Source: Actinomycetota bacterium (GTDB lineage: Bacteria > Actinomycetota > Thermoleophilia > RBG-16-64-13). From it: 5,858 nucleotides of DNA. The notes under the pieces were generated by a model. It was not told where the DNA came from, searched no databases, and was given only the letters and a program-made list of their open reading frames with translations. The stretch covers positions 16,886-22,743 of the forward strand of contig PMIZ01000522.1 in the NCBI GenBank assembly GCA_003157225.1, in the 5' to 3' direction. The translations under genes and the position numbers were made by a program. Within the stretch, counting starts at the first letter, position 1. Each line of letters opens with the position of its first letter. Of the stretch, positions 1-5,183 are shown piece by piece.

Positions 1-1
1 G

Positions 2-280
2 TGCGGCTTGGCGGGGATCGCGGGGGCGCTGGTAGGGTCCCTCTACAGCCTACTCCCGACGATGGGTGGCACTGTGCTGATAAAGGGCATCTCGGTCATC
101 ATCCTCGGCGGCCTTGGCAGCATTCCGGGCACCGTGGTTGGCGGGCTCATCATCGGTCTCCTCGATGGCCTCATCCCCTTGTGGACCACTCAGTACGCGG
201 CCAGCCTCATCGGTTTCGTCATCGTCATCCTCCTCATGCTCTTCAGCCCACAAGGACTATGGGGCCACGAATCACCATGA
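2..280 (+). CDS. livH: LivH-type branched-chain amino acid ABC transporter permease, C-terminal fragment (5' end outside window)
   Basis: The last 92 codons of an inner-membrane permease are present; the frame is open from base 2 and the gene continues upstream of the window. The visible protein is very hydrophobic. It carries the LivH C-terminal pattern: an AGIAGAL segment at the left edge, then a PTMGG segment, then ILGGLGSIPGTVVGG (a glycine-rich loop typical of the family), and finally a hydrophobic helix ending in the FSPQGLWG tail that closes many LivH proteins. In the family, LivH pairs with LivM to form the translocation channel for leucine, isoleucine, valine or other small amide and carboxylate substrates. 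Its stop codon overlaps the livM start as ATGA (277-280), so translation of the two is probably coupled. The substrate cannot be inferred from this part. The family call is firm, the exact substrate is not. Confidence 0.9.
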   Translation, partial: CGLAGIAGALVGSLYSLLPTMGGTVLIKGISVIILGGLGSIPGTVVGGLIIGLLDGLIPLWTTQYAASLIGFVIVILLMLFSPQGLWGHESP

Positions 281-1257
281 ACAAGACCAACCCCTCCCAG
301 TTTGCGATCACCGGCGTACTCGTAATCCTGCTGGTCCTGTTCGGCGTCTTCTACAAGGGCGCATACGTGCTGCACGTCTTCATAATCCTGATGATGAACG
401 TCGTGCTGGGCTCGAGTCTGAGGCTCATCAACCTCTCCGGGCAGCTTTCGCTGGGGCACGGCGGGTTCGTGACCTTGGGCGCGTACACGTCTGCGGTGCT
501 GCTCGTCAAGACTGGCCTGACGTCTTCCTGGGTGGCTCTACTGCTCTCCGGGCTCATGGCCGCCGCGGTGTGCGTAGTGCTGGGCTTCCCGTTCACCCGG
601 CTCAAGGGCATCTACTTCACGGTGGTCAGCATCTTCGTCGTCCAGGTCATCGTTCTGATCGTGCTGCAGTGGCCCAGCGTCACCGGCGGCGCGAGCGGTC
701 TTCAGAGTGTTCCTCGGCCCGATTCGTTTCTCGGTCTTCACTTCCACTCGAAGACCTCGTTCTATTTCCTTTTCCTCGTGATGATGCTGGTCTCACTGCT
801 CATCCTCTGGGCCATCGAGCACTCACGGATAGGTTTGACTTTCCAGGGCATAAAGCAGGCTGGTTCACTCGCTGAGAGCGTCGGTATCAATACCACGACC
901 TACAAGGTGGCTGCCTTCGCTATCGGCGGTTTCTTCGCCGGCCTGATGGGCGGACTCTACGTGCAGTACGTATCGGCGGTCGACCCGACGGTGTTCGGCT
1001 TTCTGCCCACCATCTACATGTTGATCTACGTGATCGTGGGTGGAGAAGGCAGCTTCGTCGGGCCCCCGATCGGCGCGGCGCTTCTCACCGTGCTGCCCGA
1101 GGTGGCCCGGCCTCTGAAGAACTGGATGCCCGTGATGTTCGCGGCGATACTCATGCTGATCATCTTCCTTATGCCCGAGGGGCTGGTGGGGCTGCCGCGA
1201 AGGATATGGAGCGTGTTCAAGAAAAGGACAAGGGAACGATCAGATGTTGCAGGTTGA
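277..1257 (+). CDS. livM: LivM-type branched-chain amino acid ABC transporter permease
   Basis: This is a 326-residue multi-pass inner-membrane permease, the partner of LivH in an HAAT-type ABC importer. The N-terminus is followed by hydrophobic segments at about residues 9-25 and 29-46. The family motif SGQLSLGHGGFVTLGAY lies at about 54-70. A cytoplasmic coupling-loop region, R184-IGLTFQGIKQAGSLAESVGIN, lies at about 184-205, followed by K210 and the glycine-rich helix AGLMGGLY. A YVIVGGEGSFVGPPIGAA loop lies at about 251-268, and a C-terminal MPEGLVGLPRR tail at about 299-309 precedes a basic end. Length fits the shorter members of the family. The ATG at 277 is chosen because it overlaps the livH stop in ATGA. 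An in-frame ATG at 259 would add six residues but has an AAGGA only 2 bases before it. The same frame is open back to base 1, but that part lies over livH and is not LivM-like. The end overlaps livG by 14 bases. Confidence 0.93.
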   Translation: MNKTNPSQFAITGVLVILLVLFGVFYKGAYVLHVFIILMMNVVLGSSLRLINLSGQLSLGHGGFVTLGAYTSAVLLVKTGLTSSWVALLLSGLMAAAVCVVLGFPFTRLKGIYFTVVSIFVVQVIVLIVLQWPSVTGGASGLQSVPRPDSFLGLHFHSKTSFYFLFLVMMLVSLLILWAIEHSRIGLTFQGIKQAGSLAESVGINTTTYKVAAFAIGGFFAGLMGGLYVQYVSAVDPTVFGFLPTIYMLIYVIVGGEGSFVGPPIGAALLTVLPEVARPLKNWMPVMFAAILMLIIFLMPEGLVGLPRRIWSVFKKRTRERSDVAG

Positions 1258-2008
1258 GGGACTGAGCAAGAACTTCGGCGGTCTCGCCGCGGTGAGTGAC
1301 GTCAGCATGAGCATCCAGCCGGGCGAGCTGGTTGGTCTCATCGGGCCCAACGGCGCGGGGAAGACTACCTTCTTCAACCTGCTGACGGGGTACATCCGCC
1401 CCACCTCGGGCACGGTGACCTTTGAAGGCAAGAACATCACCGGCAGGAAGCCGCACTATGTGGCGTCCCGGGGCATGATCCGCAGTTTCCAGCAGGACAA
1501 CGTCTTTGCCCGCTACACGGCTCTGGAGAACCTGCTTTTGGCGTCTCATCTCAATGCCGACGTCAACTTCTTGCAGACGATCTTCAAGACCCGACACGAC
1601 CGGCGCAGACAGAGCGAGATCCGGGCCAAAGCCGACGAAGTACTCGAACTGGTCGGCATCCAGCACCTCGCGGGTTCGACAGCCGGGTCCTTGGCCCATG
1701 GTCACAAGCGGATGCTGGGTATTGCAGTGGCGCTGATGTGCCAGCCCAAACTGCTGCTTCTGGATGAACCGCTTGCAGGCATGAACATCGCTGAAGTCGA
1801 CGAGACCCTGACTCTCATACGCAGGTTGTGGGAGGGCGGGCTCACGGTCTTGCTGATCGAGCACAACATGAGGGCGGCGATGAGTATCTGCCAGCGATTC
1901 CATGTCTTGAGCTTCGGCAAGAAGATCGCCGAAGGCACACCAGACGAGATCAGGAACAATCCGGAAGTGGTCACGGCCTATCTGGGGACGGCAGCCCATG
2001 CTGCTTGA
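1244..2008 (+). CDS. livG: LivG-type ABC transporter ATP-binding protein with atypical signature motif
   Basis: This 254-residue cytoplasmic ATPase is one of the two that power the Liv-type importer. Walker A GPNGAGKTT is at 34-42, the Q-loop glutamine at about 83 (in SFQQDNVF), Walker B LLLLDEP at 170-176 with E175 as catalytic base, and the switch histidine H207 in LIEHNM. The insert between Q-loop and signature and the C-terminal AEGTPDEI...VVTAYLG segment are LivG-like. The signature stretch reads SLAHGHKRMLGIAVAL (149-164). The LivG family usually has L-A/S-Y-G-Q-Q-R and IARAL, so the Gln-Gln pair is replaced by His-Lys and the IARAL arginine by Val. The D-loop is AGMNI rather than the usual AGLNP. 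All other catalytic motifs are intact. The start ATG at 1244 has AAGGGA at 1230-1235, 8 bases upstream, and overlaps livM by 14 bases. The end overlaps livF by 11 bases. Confidence 0.94.
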   Translation: MLQVEGLSKNFGGLAAVSDVSMSIQPGELVGLIGPNGAGKTTFFNLLTGYIRPTSGTVTFEGKNITGRKPHYVASRGMIRSFQQDNVFARYTALENLLLASHLNADVNFLQTIFKTRHDRRRQSEIRAKADEVLELVGIQHLAGSTAGSLAHGHKRMLGIAVALMCQPKLLLLDEPLAGMNIAEVDETLTLIRRLWEGGLTVLLIEHNMRAAMSICQRFHVLSFGKKIAEGTPDEIRNNPEVVTAYLGTAAHAA

Positions 2009-2702
2009 GCTCAAAGGCGTCTCGGTCTACTACGGCACCGCCATGGCGGTCACCGACATCAACCTGTCGCAAGAAGAGGGCAGTGTCGTGAGCGTCATCG
2101 GCGCGAACGGCGCCGGCAAGAGCACTATCCTGAAGGCCATTACCGGGCTGGTGTCCCCGCGTTCCGGAACCATCGAAATGGATGGTAAGAGGATAGACGG
2201 ATCGCCCACCGTCGGCATCGTGAAGTCGGGCATCGCCTGCGTGCCCGAGAGCCGGAAGCTCTTCCCGCACATGAGCGTGCAGTCCAACCTGAATCTGGGA
2301 GCCTACCTGCGCAAAGACAAAAAGGCGATACGCGAGGATCTTGAGGGCGTCTTCTCGCTCTTCCCCAGGCTGAAGGAGCGACTGCGGCAGAAGGCGGGGA
2401 GCCTGAGCGGTGGGGAACAGCAGATGCTGGCCGTCGGCCGCGCGCTGATGTCGAGGCCTCGGCTTCTGCTGATGGATGAGCCGTCTCTGGGTTTGGCGCC
2501 CATCGTCATCGATAGTCTGGCGGACAACATCATCGAGATCAACCAGCGAGGTGTCAGCGTCCTCTTGGTGGAACAGAATGCCGGTCTGGTCAGTAGAGTG
2601 GCGCAGCGGTGCTACGTCATCGAGGTGGGCAGGATAGTGCTCGAGGGCAACATCAAGGACATGATGGAGAACGACTCGGTCCGCAGGGCGTTTCTAGGCT
2701 GA
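1998..2702 (+). CDS. livF: LivF-type ABC transporter ATP-binding protein
   Basis: This 234-residue cytoplasmic ATPase is the second nucleotide-binding subunit of the importer and is of normal LivF length. Walker A GANGAGKST is at 35-43. E84 in VPESRKLF stands where other ABC proteins have the Q-loop glutamine. The intact signature LSGGEQQ is at 136-142. Walker B RLLLMDEP has D160 and E161, followed by a D-loop SLGLAP. Q193 in LLVEQNA replaces the usual switch histidine. E84 and Q193 are normal for LivF (family knowledge) and help separate it from LivG. The C-terminus GRIVLEGN...VRRAFLG is also LivF-like. The start ATG at 1998 has GGGGA at 1984-1988 and overlaps the end of livG by 11 bases, which suggests translational coupling. 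It is the last liv gene here. No hairpin with a T-run follows it, so read-through into the regulator gene is possible. Confidence 0.95.
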   Translation: MLLELKGVSVYYGTAMAVTDINLSQEEGSVVSVIGANGAGKSTILKAITGLVSPRSGTIEMDGKRIDGSPTVGIVKSGIACVPESRKLFPHMSVQSNLNLGAYLRKDKKAIREDLEGVFSLFPRLKERLRQKAGSLSGGEQQMLAVGRALMSRPRLLLMDEPSLGLAPIVIDSLADNIIEINQRGVSVLLVEQNAGLVSRVAQRCYVIEVGRIVLEGNIKDMMENDSVRRAFLG

Positions 2703-2753
2703 TATCCGCCTTTCCGGCCTGGCCCGCGGTGCCTCTGGAGCCCACGATCCACC

Positions 2754-2759
2754 AAGGAG
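2754..2759 (+). promoter_or_regulatory. Ribosome-binding site AAGGAG before an alternative TTG start of the IclR gene
   Basis: AAGGAG lies 6 bases before a TTG at 2766 that is in frame with the IclR-family gene. That start would give a 312-residue protein. A second purine run, GGGGGAG at 2776-2782, lies 7 bases before an in-frame ATG at 2790 (304 residues). Both starts would only be usable on an mRNA that begins upstream, for example one reading through from livF, because the promoter at 2766-2794 starts transcription downstream of them. This makes the N-terminus of the regulator ambiguous. Confidence 0.4.
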
Positions 2760-2765
2760 CGCAGC

Positions 2766-2794
2766 TTGACAGACAGGGGGAGACCCAATATGAT
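2766..2794 (+). promoter_or_regulatory. Near-consensus sigma70-type promoter for the IclR-family gene
   Basis: The -35 element TTGACA (2766-2771) matches consensus at 6 of 6 bases. The spacer is exactly 17 bp (2772-2788). The -10 element TATGAT (2789-2794) matches at 5 of 6. The predicted start site, about 7 bases after the -10, falls at 2801-2802, on the first base of an in-frame ATG or one base before it. It lies in the 99-bp gap between livF and the regulator, the only obvious promoter-sized gap in the window. In DNA this rich in G+C, such a match at this position is unlikely to be chance. It would let the regulator, and perhaps the enzyme genes after it, be transcribed independently of the liv genes. 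Confidence 0.7.
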
Positions 2795-2803
2795 TCGGCG
2801 AAT
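2793..2803 (+). promoter_or_regulatory. Small palindrome ATTCG-G-CGAAT at the predicted transcription start; possible operator
   Basis: Two perfect 5-base arms around one central base overlap the end of the -10 element and the predicted start site. A repressor bound here would block the promoter, and IclR-family regulators often repress their own gene (family knowledge). The palindrome does not extend further outward: the next base pair does not match. IclR-type operators are usually longer, so this may be a half site or chance. A related sequence, ATTCAACGAA, lies at 3730-3739 before the PrpD-like gene. Confidence 0.3.
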
Positions 2804-3704
2804 GGACGCTATGCTGAACTCAATACCGCCTAGTGAACTGCCAGCAGGCGAGACCCCCGACGAAAGCGCAAGGGAGTCCTACCTGCAACTGGTGCCCGCG
2901 GTCGATCAATCTATCCGGATCCTCTTCTCCCTGGCCAACACCGTCGGCGGCGAGGCTTCGCTCACCGAACTCACCAAGCAGGTCGGTATCAGCAAGAGCA
3001 AGGGGCTCGCCATCCTGAACACGCTCCGCAACGCCGGGCTTGTGACCCGCAACGACCGCACGAAGAACTACCGGCTGGGGGCGAACATCCTGCTACTCAC
3101 CCGAGCCTTGGTCAACAACACCGACCTTGCGCAGGCTGTGATCCCGTACCTGGAGGCGTTGGCTGCGAAGGCCGGCTGCAGTTTCCACTTGGGCGTCGTA
3201 TCCGGTGAGACCCTGTTCGTCGTTGCCAGGCGGCACGCCCCGGGAGGCAACTACATCGCTGTCGACGTGGGGCACCGCTACCCTTTGACCTGGGGCGCTC
3301 ACGGCAGGGCCTATCTGGCCAAGATGCCTCCTGAGGAATTCGAGCGCCGCCTTTCCGAAAGCTCCATCATCCAAGCCGGCGAGACAGATCGGGACGGCAT
3401 TGATCGTGACGTTCTGCGGGCGCAGGTGGAGGATGCCCGAAGGATAGGCTACGGGATGTCGCTGGGAACGACTTGGTCGGGACTGAACGCGGTGAGCACA
3501 GCTATCACGGTCGACTCCCCGGAGACGCCGGATGCGCGAAGGCCAGTCGCCTTCCTAGTCGCTGTCGGCTCGTTTTCGACCGATCGGGCCCACGAGATCG
3601 GCCGGCTTATGCTCGCCGCGTGCGCGGAGATGAGCCAGACGCTGGGGCCGATGTTCGCCGCGGTCAACCTTCACTTCCCTCTCTCGAGGCCGCTGCTGTC
3701 GTAG
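2802..3704 (+). CDS. IclR-family transcriptional regulator
   Basis: This is a DNA-binding regulator with the two-domain IclR layout. Counting from the ATG at 2802 (300 residues), an unusually long 30-40 residue polar leader precedes the winged helix-turn-helix. That domain runs from about 35 (VDQSIRILFSLAN) through SLTELTKQVGISKSKGLAILNTL to the wing RNDRTKNYRLG at about 93. The C-terminal effector domain follows, with CSFHLGVVSGETLFVVARR at about 126-144, VGHRYPLTWGAHGRAYLA at about 156-173, and the late GYGMSLGTTWSGLNAVSTAI segment at about 216-235. In the family this domain binds a small aromatic or aliphatic acid. The 2802 start is chosen because the promoter at 2766-2794 predicts an mRNA beginning there. 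Other in-frame starts are TTG 2766, ATG 2790 and ATG 2811, and the winged helix is complete in all of them. It sits between transporter and enzyme genes on the same strand, so it probably controls one or both. The effector is unknown. Confidence 0.9.
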   Translation: MDAMLNSIPPSELPAGETPDESARESYLQLVPAVDQSIRILFSLANTVGGEASLTELTKQVGISKSKGLAILNTLRNAGLVTRNDRTKNYRLGANILLLTRALVNNTDLAQAVIPYLEALAAKAGCSFHLGVVSGETLFVVARRHAPGGNYIAVDVGHRYPLTWGAHGRAYLAKMPPEEFERRLSESSIIQAGETDRDGIDRDVLRAQVEDARRIGYGMSLGTTWSGLNAVSTAITVDSPETPDARRPVAFLVAVGSFSTDRAHEIGRLMLAACAEMSQTLGPMFAAVNLHFPLSRPLLS

Positions 3705-3729
3705 ACGGCCAGGCGTGCCCGGGACCGAT

Positions 3730-3739
3730 ATTCAACGAA
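3730..3739 (+). promoter_or_regulatory. ATTCAACGAA, a partial copy of the palindrome at the IclR gene start
   Basis: This 10-base stretch matches 2793-2802 (ATTCGGCGAA) at 8 of 10 positions, differing only in the two central bases. It contains the inverted pair TTC-3-GAA. It ends within the AAAGGA (3738-3743) that serves the PrpD-like gene at 3748. A protein bound here could interfere with transcription or be part of a weak regulator site. No clear -35/-10 pair accompanies it. The motif is short, so chance is a serious alternative. Confidence 0.2.
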
Positions 3740-3747
3740 AGGACGTC

Positions 3748-5166
3748 ATGACCAACGCTAGCCCCAACGATGCCAGACCCGACGCCACGAAGTTGTTCGT
3801 CGACAACTTCCAGCGCATCCGCTATGCGGACCTTGCTCCCGACGTTGTCAAGATAACCAAGGACCAGGTTCTGGACTTCTTCGGGGTAGCTCTGGGCGGA
3901 TCGTCCGAAGCCGGCGTGGGTGAGATGAGGGATCTGGTGCTCGAGTGGGGTGGCGCCCCCCAGAGCAGCATCCTGCGGTGGGGAGACAAAGTGCCCGTGC
4001 CGAACGCCGCTCAGGTGAACGCGACCATGGCACATTCGCTCGACTTCGACGACGTCCACGAAGACGCCATCATGCATCCGGGAGTGGTCACCATTCCCAC
4101 GGCGCTGGCCATGGCCGAGTACGTAGGGGTGGTGAGCGGCCGCGAGTTCATCACGGCCGTGGCCCTAGGCACCGACTTCATCTGCCGCTGCGGGTTGGCC
4201 ACCCGACCCGGGGAGAGCATCCACCCGTACGGGTGGCACCTCACCACTCTCTACGGATACATGACCGCCGCTTTCGTCGCCGCCCGCCTGCTAGGAATGG
4301 ACGCGGACGCCATGACCAACTCGGTGGGCATCGCGTACCACCAGTCCTCGGGCAACGGCCAGCCGGTCAAGGACGGGGCCCTCACCAAACGGATGGGCCC
4401 GGGCATGGCGGTTCGGGGCGGCATCGCCTCAGCCCTCATGGCCAAGCGGGGCATCACCGGCGCGCGGAACTGCCTGGAGGGCAAAGCCGGACTGTACAAC
4501 GTCTATCACATGGGCGCCTACTCGCGAGAGCGGCTCGTCGATGAACTCGGCACGCGCTTCGAGGGTATCAACGTGTCCATCAAGCCCTACCCGTGCTGCC
4601 GGGGCGTGCATGCTTTCGTCGACGCTGGTCTTGCCCTCGCGGCCAAGCACGACATCCGTCCCGAGGACGTGGAGAGCATCCTCATCAACTGCGGTGCGGG
4701 CACCTACGGACTTCTCGGGTCGCCGTTGGAAGTCAAAGCGCATCCTCGCAACCAGGTGGACTCTCAGTTCAGCATCGTCTGGGGAGTGGCGACGGCGCTG
4801 GCCCGCCACCGAGCCACCCTGGACGACTTCACCGAGACCGCCATCAAGAGTCCCGACATCCTGGGGCTCACAGGCAAGACCGACGTACAGATCGACCATG
4901 AGTTCGACCGGGGCGACGTTGGCATCGAGCCGGCCCGTGTCCGCGTTACGATGAAGGACGGCGCGGTTTTCACCGAGCAGGTCGATTTTCCCACGGGGGC
5001 GCCCTCACGGCCACTCTCGTTCGCCGACATCGAACGGAAGTTCCACAGTCTCCTCGAGCACGCGGAGCAGCCGATCTCCCCGGCCAACGCGCAGCAGTTG
5101 GTGGAGACAGTCGCCCGGCTCGAAGAGCTGGAAGACGTCCGGGATCTACTCAACCTCGCGATCTAG
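3748..5166 (+). CDS. MmgE/PrpD-family protein (2-methylcitrate dehydratase / cis-aconitate decarboxylase-like fold)
   Basis: This 472-residue, probably cytoplasmic enzyme has normal length for the MmgE/PrpD family. That family includes 2-methylcitrate dehydratase and cis-aconitate decarboxylase, which act on small carboxylic acids. The helical domain starts with a segment around VLDFFGVALGGS (41-52). The hallmark HSLDFDDVHEDAIMHPG lies at 96-112, with the acid pair D101-D102 and H110. A basic stretch KDGALTKRMGPGMAVRGG is at 208-225. The second-domain hallmark IKPYPCCRGVHAFVDA is at 278-293, including K279 and H288. The C-terminal helical part (HPRNQVDSQFSIVWGVATAL, about 332-351) is also present. 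Metal-cluster cysteine motifs of aconitases are not seen, as expected for this family. The start ATG at 3748 has AAAGGA 4 bases upstream; a GTG at 3715 would add 11 residues but lacks a good site. The gene follows the IclR gene by 43 bases and precedes a HyuA-like gene by 17, which suggests a catabolic operon. A classical methylcitrate role is doubtful because no methylcitrate synthase or lyase gene is near. The substrate is unknown. Confidence 0.9.
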   Translation: MTNASPNDARPDATKLFVDNFQRIRYADLAPDVVKITKDQVLDFFGVALGGSSEAGVGEMRDLVLEWGGAPQSSILRWGDKVPVPNAAQVNATMAHSLDFDDVHEDAIMHPGVVTIPTALAMAEYVGVVSGREFITAVALGTDFICRCGLATRPGESIHPYGWHLTTLYGYMTAAFVAARLLGMDADAMTNSVGIAYHQSSGNGQPVKDGALTKRMGPGMAVRGGIASALMAKRGITGARNCLEGKAGLYNVYHMGAYSRERLVDELGTRFEGINVSIKPYPCCRGVHAFVDAGLALAAKHDIRPEDVESILINCGAGTYGLLGSPLEVKAHPRNQVDSQFSIVWGVATALARHRATLDDFTETAIKSPDILGLTGKTDVQIDHEFDRGDVGIEPARVRVTMKDGAVFTEQVDFPTGAPSRPLSFADIERKFHSLLEHAEQPISPANAQQLVETVARLEELEDVRDLLNLAI

Positions 5167-5183
5167 CCGGAGGGACGGCCCGA

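Noticed and set aside
1..276. In-frame upstream extension of LivM from a GTG at position 1
   Set aside because: The frame is open, but the translation is Arg/His/Pro-rich and lies over the clearly conserved livH reading frame; it is a high-G+C shadow.
114..875. A 253-codon plus-strand open frame across livH and livM
   Set aside because: It has low-complexity Ser/Arg/Pro composition, crosses two genuine genes in another frame, and has no motif support.
1217..2014. A 265-codon open frame on the minus strand across livG
   Set aside because: It mirrors livG almost end to end, shows no recognisable domain, and the plus strand carries all the ABC motifs.
2703..2765. Possible intrinsic terminator after livF
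   Set aside because: Only short GC-rich inverted matches such as GGCC-T-GGCC are present, with no stable longer stem and no T-run after them.
2892..3704. GTG at 2892 as the IclR start, which would give the more usual short leader before the helix-turn-helix
   Set aside because: The nearest purine-rich run (AAGGGAG, 2870-2876) is 15 bases away, too far for a good ribosome site, and better starts exist upstream next to the promoter.
3705..3747. A separate promoter for the PrpD-like gene
   Set aside because: No pair of -35 and -10 elements with proper spacing is visible in or just before this 43-bp gap; transcription from upstream is more likely.
3945..4544. A 199-codon plus-strand open frame within the PrpD-like gene
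   Set aside because: The translation is His/Arg/Gly-rich, typical of a shifted frame in high-G+C DNA, and the overlapping gene has strong family motifs.
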